Positions 31,951-42,582 of a DNA stretch of 64,000 nt are shown piece by piece (the stretch's first letter is position 1; each line of letters starts with the position of its first letter). The DNA is from Acrasis kona. Taxonomy: Eukaryota; Heterolobosea; Eutetramitea; Acrasida; Acrasidae. The stretch spans positions 39,358 to 103,357 of the forward strand of contig JAOPGA020000780.1 of assembly GCA_026419775.2 (NCBI GenBank). The letters are read 5' to 3'. A model generated the notes under the pieces. That model made no database searches and was not told the origin of the DNA. It worked only from the letters and a program-made list of their open reading frames with translations. The position numbers and the translations under genes were made by a program.

Positions 31951-33096
31951 ATGCGAATTGTTAATAAAGCAATCAAGAATCAAGTACAAAAACAAGCCGA
32001 GCAAATACAACTTAAGGACATTGAACTTCACGTCAGTCGCTCTTATGACGGCGTTCGTTTAGATAAATTTATAACTTCCATCTTGAAGGATAATTCTAAA
32101 AAAAACATTAAGGGCTTCCAAAACATTAACATTCCAAATCATGGGTTTATGCAAAGTGTCGCAAGAAAAAAGAAAATCTTGCTGAACGGAGCTCCTCAAA
32201 ATGTTCTTAGCACTAGAGTTTCTGCATTTGATAAGATTACCATTCCACAATCTCTCTTCCAACCTCTAACAAATAGCGATGATCCTGTAGCAACCAATGT
32301 CCCAAAAATAAAAAAGACCTTGAAAATGACGCCTGACAAAATAAAAGAAGTTAGGTCATGGGTCATATTTAAAAACTCTGAGGTTATTGTAATTAATAAA
32401 CCTTATGGTCTTGCTGTCCAAGGTGGAACCAAGCAAAATGAGTATTTGGATGGTATGTTAGAAGCCCTACGTTTTGATTACGAAGAAGATCCTAAACTTG
32501 TTCATCGGTTAGATAAGGACACAAGCGGAGTCTTGGTGCTGGCAAGAAATGTAGAGGGTGCAAGAAGAATGTCAAGATGGATTTCAGAGAAGGATCTTGG
32601 CTTGAAGAAAATGTATTGGGCCATAGTAGCCGGTAAGCCAAAGCCATCCACTGGTAGAATCAAAATGTTTCTTGAGAAGGTCCAGGGAAGTAGCGGTGAA
32701 AAAGTTTATTCCAGAGATACATTACAGGGTGACGCAAAGATTGCCTTGACTGAATATAAACTTATAGACAATGCTGGTGATTACCTCTCATGGCTGGTCA
32801 TGTATCCAATAACAGGAAGGCTCCATCAGCTTAGAGTAAATTGCAGCACTGGTTTGGGATGTGACATTATTGGTGACTACAAGTACGGAGTTGGATGTCC
32901 AGATTCGTTGAAGAACATGATTGTCACATCAAGAAGGGTCAAGATGCACCTCCATGCACGTAGCATCGTGTTGCCTTATACAGAAGATGGAAAAAACATT
33001 ATTGTCAAGGCCGAGGTGTCACCACATATGGCAGAGACGATGAAAGAGTTTGGATTTGATGAGAAGAGAGGTGACAAGATGGCTTTTGTTCAATAA
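31951..33096 (+). CDS. RluA-family pseudouridine synthase (RPUSD4-like, probably mitochondrial)
   Basis: A single exon of 381 aa. An S4-like N-terminal part (DGVRLDKFITSILK) is followed by the catalytic domain with VINKPYGLAVQGG and HRLDKDTSGVLVLAR, whose Asp is the catalytic nucleophile of the RluA class. The closing motif ITGRLHQLRVN ... GDYKYG is also diagnostic. A basic N-terminus (MRIVNKAIKNQVQKQ) and similarity to RPUSD3/4-type enzymes suggest mitochondrial rRNA or mRNA as target, which is inference. It lies 27 bp after the preceding small mitochondrial-type gene. Confidence 0.9.
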   Translation: MRIVNKAIKNQVQKQAEQIQLKDIELHVSRSYDGVRLDKFITSILKDNSKKNIKGFQNINIPNHGFMQSVARKKKILLNGAPQNVLSTRVSAFDKITIPQSLFQPLTNSDDPVATNVPKIKKTLKMTPDKIKEVRSWVIFKNSEVIVINKPYGLAVQGGTKQNEYLDGMLEALRFDYEEDPKLVHRLDKDTSGVLVLARNVEGARRMSRWISEKDLGLKKMYWAIVAGKPKPSTGRIKMFLEKVQGSSGEKVYSRDTLQGDAKIALTEYKLIDNAGDYLSWLVMYPITGRLHQLRVNCSTGLGCDIIGDYKYGVGCPDSLKNMIVTSRRVKMHLHARSIVLPYTEDGKNIIVKAEVSPHMAETMKEFGFDEKRGDKMAFVQ

Positions 33097-33229
33097 AGTT
33101 TGTTTGATAATTTAAGTCTTTCACTCCTTTGTTTTGGGCTAAAAAATCTCCGTGCAATTCTAAACCGACGCACTTTTTAATCTCCCGCATGTCATTTCAA
33201 CTTTACGTTGAGTTACAAAGGAATTAAAC

Positions 33230-34995
33230 ATGGGGATGATGTCAAGTGAAGTGGTCTACAAGAAGAGTCCTCCTCCAAAGGTCGAGGAGCAAAAACCACA
33301 AGCTGCTCCATTCCCTACAGTCGAAGATGACGAGAAGAAAGAGTATTTGAATGGATTCTACAGGAGAACTTATACCAATGTTAAGAAGAGGACTTTGGGG
33401 CAAAGAATCAGAGAGAACTTCACACCAATGAACAAATTTTTGTTTGTGTTTGTACCTCTGCTCTTCTTTACTACATTTTACACACTCATGTTCCATGCAT
33501 TCAAGAGTGAGGAGCTACAGAAGGATTCCATTACTTTGATTCAAACGCATTTATTGAACCACGTCATTACATTCTTTGATACCATTCTATATGCGTTCAA
33601 GGAATACAACGGTGAGGACATTACCCAAGTGCAAAACATGATTCATACTTGGTTGACCCCCTCTACTCTAACATCAACCTTTGTGTTGACTTGTATTGTA
33701 GTCTTATTTTTGTACGTCCAGTTGTTATCTACTGCCAAATTCTTGTACCAACTTACTAAGAGATTGTTATTCGGTCCTCAGAGGGCACCTGTATACATTT
33801 TAGATTTCGCGACCATGAAAGTAAGAATTTATTTAAAACATTTTCTAAATCACAAAGACCGACCAAGCACTAAGAATCACTTACCCCTTGTTCGATAACA
33901 AATCAAGGGCGGTGAAAAGTTTTACTGAAGACAGCATGTCTTTCCAAAACAAAATTCTCTCGCGTTCATGCATTTCTGAACATTCGACCTTCCCTCCTGG
34001 TATCCACCAAAAGGTTCCCCAAATTACCATGCAAGCCGCTCGTGATGAGTCCATCTACATTTTTAAACAAATTGTTGGTGATGTTCTAAAAATTACAAAC
34101 ACTAAGCCTAAAGACATTGACCTTTTAATTGTAAATTGTAGTTTGTTTTGTCCTACTCCTAGTTTGAGTGCAATGATTATAAATCTGTTCGGAATGAGAG
34201 AAGACATTAAAAATTATAATTTGGGAGGAATGGGATGTAGTGCGGGTTTGGTCAGCATTGATCTTGCACGCGATCTCTTGAACACTTATCCTAATTCTAA
34301 TTGTTTGGTTGTGTCAACTGAAAATATTACACAAAACTGGTATCATGGTAACGACAGATCTTCTTTGATGAGCAATACATTGTTCCGTATGGGAGGTGCC
34401 GCCATTCTTTTGACCAATAAGCCTAAATATGTTTCCACTGCCAAATATGAATTAGTCACTACAACAAGAGTCATGCGTGCATCGGATCAAGAATCATATG
34501 ATGCTGTTTATCAACTTCAAGACGAAGAGATGAAAACTGGTGTGAGATTAAGTGTTAATTTAATAAAGTGTGCAACAAAAGCTGTGACGAAGAATTTGAC
34601 AAGAATGTTGATGAATAATCCTACGTTGTTACCTTTTGGCGAGATTGTGAAATTTGTATTTGATGCCGTCAAAAGAAAAATGTATAAGAACGCTACTCCT
34701 TATATTCCTGATTTCGGTAAAATCTTCGACCATTTGTGTATTCATGCTGGTGGGAAGAAAGGTGTTGGATGACTTGGGACAGAGACCTTGAAGTTGGGTA
34801 GAAAAGATTAAGCCAAGCCGCGCCGCTCTATATCACTTTGGAAACACTAGCAGTGCAACCACTTGGTACGAATTAGAATTTGTAGAGAACTCTGGAAAAG
34901 TTAAACCTGGGGATAAGATCCTACAGATGGCATTCGGGTCCGGTTTCAAATGTAATAGTGTTGTATGGAAGGCCTTACAGACACTCAACAAATAA
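33230..34995 (+). CDS. 3-ketoacyl-CoA synthase (FAE1-type), disrupted near the C-terminus as sequenced
   Basis: Exon 1 (33230-33820), a 37-bp intron and exon 2 from 33858 give an N-terminal membrane region with two TM segments. A FAE1/KCS condensing domain follows, with the active-site Cys in [26 protein letters not shown]-like [11 protein letters not shown], and the catalytic His in LCIHAGG. The end ([10 protein letters not shown] ... [12 protein letters not shown]) has the catalytic Asn and is intact. Between them, 34762-34801 can be spliced as a 40-bp GT-AG intron giving 562 aa. That segment still encodes VLDDLGQ, the conserved helix after HAGGxx in plant KCS, so homopolymer errors or decay are more likely. 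The enzyme elongates very-long-chain fatty acids in the ER. Confidence 0.85.
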
Positions 34996-35035
34996 ATTCA
35001 ATTTCCTTCTCAATTATCTGCCGTTACAAATATTT

Positions 35036-37115
35036 ATGAATGAAGGGGTAGGATCGTGTGTTTGAGAATGGATTGATAATATTTCTTAGGGAGAGAAAGT
35101 ATATAGTCCGGCATGATTTTGTTGGAGAAAGCGAGAACGAACTTAGTGTGCGCAGGAACGAACTCGTATATTCGATAGGTATGTACAGAACAATCAAATC
35201 TAGTATTAAAATCAGACTCTCCCGTTAGGGGATGGTTGCTGGTTTATAGAAAAAACATGGAGCAAGATGGTTGTTATGTTCCTGCAAATTATGTTGAAGA
35301 GATTTTCCAGGGGGCAAAAAGTCAAATTGAATTATGGAACAGTCTAACAAGCGGTTACACCACAGAGGATGCCTTCAGGGACGGCTACAGTCCGCGCCTC
35401 ATGGAAAACATTAAAAAGGAAATTGGGACAAGCGCGGAGGAGCTAACTGAAATTAACATTGAATCTGAAACACTAGAGAAGAGATATATGATTTTGAAAG
35501 AATTTTTGGATACCGAAAAACAATATGGTACGTTATTTTTCTCTTCAACCCCTGGTAACACATGAAAGTTTCTAATCTACACACCATGATTTATGGGTTT
35601 GCAATTCCCATCAAGACAGCCAAAGCAGTAACTGACGACGTTCATGACATCATTTTCAAGAAGGTTAATGTCTTGATCAAGATTAATGGTTAGTCCACCA
35701 ATTTCTTCTTCATTAACAATGTCAGGTAAATTCTTGTTACAAATCAGCCAAATAGAACAAATGAAACAAGACGTAGAGGACATCAAGGCAGTCAGCTCCA
35801 ACTTTATCACAACCATATCAGAATATTTACCTTCATTCAAATTATACACTGACTACATTAACAACTACCCAAGAGCGCTACAAGTCCTACAAACCGAAGT
35901 TGAAAAGAACAAAAAATTAAGAGCGGTACTGGACAAGCAAAGAGACTTGATGCAATCCATGACATTACGCAACTCTGACCTAGAAAGTTTCATGATTGTT
36001 CCCATCCAAAGGATACCGGTAAGTCAACCAAAATACATTTTTTTTGACCAACCGAATAGAGGTACCAACTGCTACTGAAAGATCTTTTGAAGACATACGA
36101 AGAGTCGGAAAGTGATTTTGAGAAGGTGAAAAAGACTGTATTTGACATCGGGAACATTGCCGACTATTGCAACGAGAAGAGAAGAGAGTTTGAACAGTCC
36201 GCCAGAATGATGCAAATCATTTCCGATCTAAAATTAGAAGACTTTATTTCGCCCAACCGACGGTTTTTACATGAGGAGGTCAGTACGAATATGACTGTTT
36301 CTAGAAATGAAGAATCAAAATCAGAAAAATGTGATGTATATATTTTTAATGATGCTGTTGTTATTGTTAGTTTTGAATACTTGTTGTCCATAAGAAAAGA
36401 TGTTATTTTGTTGTCTCAAATTGTCATGTCCACAGAATTGTCGGCTTTCTCCGTTACTTTGAGTGCCACCGATAAAATTATGAAAACAACCTTCTTATGT
36501 GTAGATCAAGCGCAACATGACCGTCTTGGTAATGTATTGGCTGCATGTTTAGTGGAAAGTACAAAAGTTATTACACCTACGCTTGAGTCAAGAAGGTCAA
36601 TGGACTCCGAGAATACAAAGCAGCCGGGTCTGATAGAAAGAATGTTTGAACGGAAAAATATTTTCAAAGGATTTGGGTCTTCACCTAGGGATCGCTCTAG
36701 ATCGTTATTTAGTAACAATAAAAGTGACTTGTTGAGTTTGCTAGGAGATGATGATGAAGTAATAACAGAAGGTTACATGATAAAGCAAGGACACGTGGCT
36801 AGAAACTGGAAAAAAAGATACTTTGTTCTTAAAAAGCAACAGTTGATATATTATGAAAATGACACTTTGAAGAACGAACTAGGTAGCATCTTCTTGAAAG
36901 GTGCAACATTGAGCGAGACTGTGTTTAATGCGCAATATGCTTTTTGTGTGTGGGATAGAGTATGGGATAAAAAATATGTCATACAGTGTCACTCTGAGAA
37001 AGACTATGAACAATGGTTAATGTATTTAAATAAAGCTGTACAGAACTTGGCTGATTATATGCTATTTTATTATTCAAACAAACTCCGCCACTCGTCTATC
37101 AAATATACATCATAA
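35036..37115 (+). CDS. RhoGEF 1: SH3-DH-PH-PH protein
   Basis: Six exons (35036-35055, 35090-35178, 35216-35527, 35569-35688, 35726-36018, 36060-37115) give 629 aa. Introns are 34-41 bp. An SH3 domain opens the protein (HDFVGESENELSVRRNELVYSI ... GWLLVYRKN ... YVPANYVEEI). The DH domain follows (FLDTEKQYVSNLHTM ... VPIQRIPRYQLLLKDLLK), then a PH domain and a second PH after a Ser-rich linker (ITEGYMIKQGHVARNWKKRYFVL ... KDYEQWLMYLNKA). It activates Rho-family GTPases; SH3 would recruit partners. The first exon is short and its border is uncertain. It begins 40 bp after the preceding gene and its end overlaps the convergent SR140-like gene by 46 bp. Confidence 0.85.
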
Positions 37116-38032
37116 GCATTCCATTTGGTCCAGGTCACACAGACCTTAACAACTTGTTCGCGAAGGTAAGCATCGCAACGACTTGTTTGTTGTAAATGAC
37201 TGAAAATAGCAGGGAGGTAATCTTTGAAAAGCGTTCGGTACTGATGGACGTCTTCAACAACACTGGTGGAAGAATTAAAAATGATATCACTAATCAAAAA
37301 CAATAATGCCAGTTGCCTACATCTCTCTGGTTCAGAATCTTTTTGTACAAGTATTTTGGATTGTATAACTTCACAAATGTACTTGGCTGCAAAACTTTTA
37401 TCAAGCACACAACCCATACATGTTTTAATGCATTCTCTTTTCAAAGTTATATTATCAATTAAATGTTCTATTTTATGTTTTTCTTGTTCTGATAATTTTT
37501 TAATGGATTGCATCTGCACAATAACCTCTGGTGTGGTTACGTTTGAAATAACCCTCGGCGCATTTCGTAATGGCGTGTCATCTTTGTATTCCTTTAATTC
37601 TTCAAGCAGCAAGTCGATGTCCTTTTTTTTATTCACATTTTTTTGTTCAACAGGCACTTGTTGACGATCCTTCTCTAATGGAATGGAGCCATTCATTGTA
37701 TAAACCCTATCCTTTTCCTTATCAATTTCTTGTTGAACTAATCGGTCACCACTTGGAACAAGTGTTGAACCTCTAACAAAAGTCCTCGCGTATCTATTCC
37801 CATCATCACCACCAAAATCTCTAACAAAATCCTTATAAATCTTTTGAAATTCCACTTCCTCCATCTGCTTCTTTGCCTTCAATGCTTCCCTCTCTTTATC
37901 CAACTTTCCAGTACCACCAGCATAACCCCTTTCAAATCTCTCCAACTTCTCCTTACTTATGGATGTCATCGTACTAGGCAATATACCAGGATCAACATAT
38001 TCCTCTTCTTCATATTCCCTTTTCCTCTTCAT
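37070..38032 (-). CDS. SR140/U2SURP-like CID protein lacking RRM and SURP
   Basis: A single exon of 320 aa. The N-terminal part has EEVEFQKIYKDFVRDF followed by ARTFVRGSTL, like the conserved N-terminus of human U2SURP (FEEFLAAFE ... KTFVRGG). The C-terminal 130 residues form a CID-type helical domain (MGCVLDKSFAAKYICEVI, LLFLISDIIFNSS, VVKVCVTWTKWNAY) similar to the U2SURP CID. The RRM and SURP domains that separate them in other eukaryotes are missing. CIDs bind RNA polymerase II tails or act in splicing. The last 46 bases overlap RhoGEF 1 on the other strand. The start lies 18 bp downstream of the TAF4 stop on the same strand. Confidence 0.75.
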   Translation of the reverse strand: MKRKREYEEEEYVDPGILPSTMTSISKEKLERFERGYAGGTGKLDKEREALKAKKQMEEVEFQKIYKDFVRDFGGDDGNRYARTFVRGSTLVPSGDRLVQQEIDKEKDRVYTMNGSIPLEKDRQQVPVEQKNVNKKKDIDLLLEELKEYKDDTPLRNAPRVISNVTTPEVIVQMQSIKKLSEQEKHKIEHLIDNITLKRECIKTCMGCVLDKSFAAKYICEVIQSKILVQKDSEPERCRQLALLFLISDIIFNSSTSVVEDVHQYRTLFKDYLPAIFSHLQQTSRCDAYLREQVVKVCVTWTKWNAYDVYLIDEWRSLFE

Positions 38033-38050
38033 CAAAAAGAAACAATTTTT

Positions 38051-39879
38051 TTACAATTCTTTTGTTTTTATTTTTGAAGCAATTGAATACAAAACCTTTG
38101 ACTTTCTCAAAAGAGCGTCTTGTTCCATAAATAGCACAACATCCTTTCCAATAATCTTTATCCCGTCTCTTCTTCTCTTACTGGGCCTTTCGTTTCCATC
38201 CTCATCTCGTCGTGAATGTGAACCATTTCCATCTTCATCTCTTTCCGCTCTTTCTCTCCTCTTGCTTCTAGGGTTAGGTGCAGATGCTCTAATGGCCATG
38301 TCAACCGCAGCATTCGTACTTTGTGCTCTTGCAGCCGCATCTTCCTCTTGTTGACGTCTCTTCTTCCTTCGTTGTTTTTCTTCTTCCTTTTCCTTCTCTA
38401 ACGCTAAACGTTTTTGCTCTTCTTCACTTTTTTGACGTTCTTGTTCGATAATGTGTTTCTTTTCCGACACTTCGCGAATGTGAAAACGATATGCTTCGTC
38501 TGATGTCATGACTTTGTTGATTTGTGACTTGTCTACCAATGACTGATGAATGGTTATAGATGGATAATGTAAAAAACATACTTGGTCGGTGGAGTCGTTG
38601 CGATATTGTGCTATTCTAATGAGATCCTCAATGATGCTCCTCATTCTTATCTGTACAGCTTGTGTCATGTATTCAACGGCATCATCATTAATGGTCTTGA
38701 GTCCCTTCTTCCTTGCAATTCTATTTAGTTTGTTCGTCAATGGTGCTTTGTTTAGTAGTGGTTGTTCTGGATGATAATTAGACTATGATGCGTTAGCGTT
38801 TCATGGTTTCGTCAAATGACTTACTGTGACGGGTGATTGATTTCCTTCATTTTGTTCGCTTCTTAGTGTGGTCATGTTTTGTTCTTCTTCATCGAGATCA
38901 ACTCCCACGCTAGCTACATCCGGGTTCCACTCATCAACTTCCTTTTTCTTTTCTGTACCAGGTGCTCCAGGTTTTCCTTGGTCCTTTTTTCCTTTCCTAC
39001 CAGGTGGTTGTGCTTGCGGTTGATTGACACCAGGTCGAGGGTTTAATGTTCATTTTTGAATTTTCGGTGGGTTTAGGTAAACTAGGTGGTGGAGTTGAGG
39101 ACTGTTGTGGACTTTGCATTTGTAATTGTTGTTGTAGCAGATGTTGATGGGGTTGGGTACATTAGGTTGGCTTGTCGGAAGAAATCTTGTTGTTGTGGCA
39201 TTACTTGTTGATTGCCCATCAAACTTGTTTGTTGTCCTATTGCTGCCATCATTCCTCCTGCTTGTTTTGGTTGAGGTGGACTTTGTGAAGTAGGAGGTGG
39301 TTTGTTTGCTTGGGGTTGTGGTGGTTGTTGTAATGTAGGTTGCTGTTGAGCTGGTGGTTGTGTTTGTTGTGCATTTTTGTTTTGAATGTTTCTTAAGAAG
39401 GCTTCTAGGTCAGGATGTTGCGAAACAAAGGCACCTTTCTCTTCTCTTGGTAAGGCTTTGTAAACTATTAAAAGTTCTCTTAAACTTTGTTTGGGAGCTG
39501 TGCTTTGATTTTGTTGATTTTGTTGGACGGGGAGTGGAGTGTTTAAGGGTTGTTGGATTGGAAGACCTGCTAATTGTTGTTGTTGAGATTGTAATGTTTG
39601 CACCACCCCCGACTGTAGCGTCAACATTCTTTGTTTGATCATTTGGGTGAAATTGGGTGGAAAAGGGTACCGTTGTAAAAGCCCCTTCATGAAGGAATCG
39701 TATTGCTCCTTCGTTATTTGTTTATTTTTGTATTTGCTAACAATCATGATAAAATTCTCATATTCTTCAGGTGTCAAATTATTCTTGAAATGCTCTTGCT
39801 GACATATTTGTTGAGCTTGTCTTTGTTGCTGCTGGGCTGTTTGATGCGCATCACCTCCAAGCAGGTTCAATAATGACAT
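38051..39879 (-). CDS. TAF4: TFIID subunit TAF4 (two frameshifts as sequenced)
   Basis: Exon 1 39879-38825 and exon 2 38782-38051 (42-bp intron) encode about 594 aa once two single bases are skipped. The C-terminus is diagnostic: DVASVGVDLDEEE, a histone-fold helix set (NKLNRIARKKGLKTINDDAVEYMTQAVQIRM), LEKEKEEEKQRRKKRR, then KDVVLFMEQDALLRKSKVLY. The N-terminal half is Gln/Pro-rich, with a TAFH-like helical segment (LTPEEYENFIMIVSKYKNKQ). The frame moves within CCCC near 39144 (into HQHLLQQQLQMQ) and again in AAA near 39046 (into NPRPGVNQPQ). Both are homopolymers, so sequencing error is likely. TAF4 organises TFIID at promoters. It is followed after 18 bp by the SR140-like gene. Confidence 0.85.
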
Positions 39880-40313
39880 CGCTTCAACAAAAATTGTAAC
39901 AAATCCAATCGTTACAAAACAAGTGTCACCAAACCTTAATTCCACAACACACTATATCTGCCATTATTCAAGTCGATTATATTTTCTTTATAATAATTTA
40001 ATAGGAAGAACCATAATAATTAATTTTGATGGCAAGTTTGTTTGTTGAGTGAGCCCATCAACTTGCCACCACATTCTAAACTAAAGGGCACTTCGAATAA
40101 GTCTTATGATACCACCTTAGAAGGTACATGGATTGATTAATGTGGCCGATAAGTTGAAGGAATTGAATTTACCAACCTTTTCAATCACAGAAACAGTTGC
40201 GTTCTAGATATCCTCCAATAGTTTTAAACTTTCACAAACAGCAAAAGAATAGAGAGCGTTAGCATCAACACTTTAAAATAGAATAAATAATAATAGTTTT
40301 ATCAGTACATTGT
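39880..40313. other. Intergenic region without recognised gene
   Basis: 434 bp between the TAF4 start and the Myb gene stop, both on the minus strand, so it should hold the TAF4 promoter and the Myb 3' end. A short plus-strand open stretch near 40144-40206 (ADKLKELNLPTFSITETVAF, then stop) is too short to call. Confidence 0.3.
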
Positions 40314-41469
40314 TCATTCTTCGAAAAGTAATAATTCTGTTGGAAGTACATCTAAAGATGGCTCCTTGCTTGTACCCTCATCCTGACTTGGACTATCGAA
40401 CTTAATGATAGTGAATTGAGACATTTGACTTTCTCTATATGGAGGTATGGAATCGTTGTCGCCTACTAGGCTTATTTGACTTTCTGACTTGACACCGAGT
40501 GATGTTGGACTTCTTGATGTGCAGCATGTTGCATATTCTTGTGGGTTTTGTGATGTCTGGGAAAATGAAGAAGAACAAATTTCTGGTTCCGACAGTTTCA
40601 CATCTTGATATAAGTCTAGTTGGCTTCTTGAACTCATAATGTCGTCAATAAGGTATGTTGATGTTGATGGTCTCTTTTTGGCTGGCCTTTGTTCCATTTC
40701 ATGGTTAAAAGCAATATTCTTTGGTGATTGGGTACATGAGAATGTCGTTGTTGTGTTTTGTTGTGGAATGATGACTGTTGGAATTTTGATTGGTATGGGT
40801 CTTGTGATTGATGGGCTGTCACATTCTTGACTTTCTTCATCTTCTATTGTGCTTCTTGTTCTTTTTCTGGAATATGAGGACTTCTTGATTACCTTCTCCC
40901 ATCTCTGCCGGCATTGAATGTCTGTCCTCCCTGGAATCTGTTTTGCTATCCAAGACCAAGAAATGACATCACTGTCACTGGACACGTTGTTAATGTTCCA
41001 TAATAGTGTTTCGTCCTCTTCCTTTGACCATTCACCACTTTTGATTCCATCTTTAATGACCCTATTCCAGTGTTGGCTACATTGATTGCTGGTAAACTTT
41101 CCACCAAATACTTCTTCTGCTATTTCCCTCCAACTCATCTTCCTATTCTTTGAAACAGACCTTAGCAACTCATCTTCTTCCTTACAAACGTTAGTTGATT
41201 AGTGTGGTGGAACAACATACCTTCGTCCATACAGGAGGGATTCCCCTTACTCTTTTTGTGCCTCTTTTTGTATATACCGCTTGGTCTAGTTCCTCTTCTG
41301 TGTCATCTGTTTCATTTTCTTTAGTATTTTTCGTAGGCACACGGCTTTCGATAGGGGTAGTTGTGGGACATTGTTTTATAATTTTATGCATGATATGTTG
41401 TGATGTGTTCACATGCTTGTTGGTGGATACAAGATCATTGAATAGTGATGTAAGTTTGTGTTGACTCAT
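40314..41469 (-). CDS. Myb/SANT-type transcription factor (two repeats)
   Basis: Two exons (41469-41221 and 41180-40314, intron 40 bp) give 371 aa. Two Myb repeats lie near residues 80-180: WTKEEDELLRSVSKNRKMSWREIAEEV ... CSQHWNRVI, and WSKEEDETLLWNINN ... SWSWIAKQIPGRTDIQCRQRWEKVI. The PGRTDIQCRQRW segment is the typical DNA-recognition helix of R2R3-type Myb proteins. The intron splits the first repeat right after WTK. A Ser-rich, probably disordered tail follows. It likely binds DNA in the nucleus; targets are unknown. Confidence 0.88.
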
Positions 41470-41729
41470 GTTTTGTAGAAGAGATTACAAAACGAAATTG
41501 ATCAACGAAGACAACTAGCGATGCCCAAAAGATGAAGTTAGAAAAACATGACTGCGGACATGTTTGATATATGATATTCAAAACGTTCGGCCTATATTAA
41601 ATATGATCTTCTTTATATCATTTTTCAAATTCACACCTTACACATTCACCGTCACACAACATCAATCAGAAGATTTTTCAAAAACAAAGATCTTTTATAG
41701 AACAAATTGATGCCATACAAGGTACGCAT

Positions 41730-42314
41730 TTAATGCGTACCCATTATCGAATCAATTATAAATGAAAAGGCCGCAAATCCAGCACAACCACCTGCGGCGG
41801 CCTTATAACCAAATCGTGCCGACAGTGCACCACCTGTCAGGCATCCAGCTGCCAGAGAATTTACTTTATCGTGCTTCCCGCGATATTTCTCTATTGTGCA
41901 GTCGAATGTTGCAAACATTAGCCCTAAAACTGCAAATGATTTTCCGTACGAAACGCATCTTTCCCTAGTAGCCTTGAACACTTGTTTAAATGTCATACTC
42001 CCCGGGTCAACACTTCCCATAGGTGAATAAGGGTTTGAAAGTTCTGCAGGACTGCTTAATGATCCCCAAAGAACACCCATTCCGAATCCTCCAACAAATG
42101 ACATTACACCTTTTGTCACACAACTATCCGATACAAGAAATTGATACTTGTTAAAGTCAGCCTTTTTCCTCATTAGATTCTCATCGACATCGCGAGTAGA
42201 GAACGAACTGCTAAATTCTTTCACTTGACTGTCATCCACAGGATCTTTGTTCATATTTTTCTTTGTAACGACAAAACCAACTTGAAAGATTTCACAGGTC
42301 GCGTCCAGCCACAT
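41730..42314 (-). CDS. TIM22: Mitochondrial inner-membrane translocase TIM22-like
   Basis: A single exon of 194 aa from the ATG at 42314; a second in-frame ATG at 42254 would give 174 aa, closer to usual Tim22 length. The Tim17/22/23 fold is clear: VMSFVGGFGMGVLWGSL, a middle TMD with RERCVSYGKSFAVLGLMFATFDCTIEKYRGK (the conserved R..... G..FA.....F...E...), and AAGCLTGGALSARFGYKAAAGGCAGFAAFSFIID. Tim22 inserts carrier proteins into the inner membrane. It is divergent from RhoGEF 2, 268 bp apart. Confidence 0.9.
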   Translation of the reverse strand: MWLDATCEIFQVGFVVTKKNMNKDPVDDSQVKEFSSSFSTRDVDENLMRKKADFNKYQFLVSDSCVTKGVMSFVGGFGMGVLWGSLSSPAELSNPYSPMGSVDPGSMTFKQVFKATRERCVSYGKSFAVLGLMFATFDCTIEKYRGKHDKVNSLAAGCLTGGALSARFGYKAAAGGCAGFAAFSFIIDSIMGTH

Positions 42315-42582
42315 CAAATGTAGCCGTCTAGCTAAATTTTTTGATTAGCACAAGGAATGCGCCCGAGATTATTTTATCCACCAGGGTTATCGATTCAGGA
42401 CAATGGATGCATATGACCGAAGTGACCTTATATTTTTAATATTGAAACTAGAAATATAATGTGTAATCAACATTTGAACAGGTTTTCTATCAATAAAGGG
42501 GTGTTCGTTTATTTACTAGTGGATTACAAGACAATAACCTTTCTTTTCTAATTGTAAACGAACAACCGACGTCTGTCACAAA

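Noticed and set aside
29928-34805. Programmed +1 frameshifting as the general cause of the broken genes
   Set aside because: Sites share no heptamer and one synthase shift needs an added base rather than a skipped one. A homopolymer explanation is simpler.
35577-35849. Minus-strand ORF of 90 codons in RhoGEF 1
   Set aside because: It lies over two verified DH-domain exons and their intron, and has no recognisable motif.
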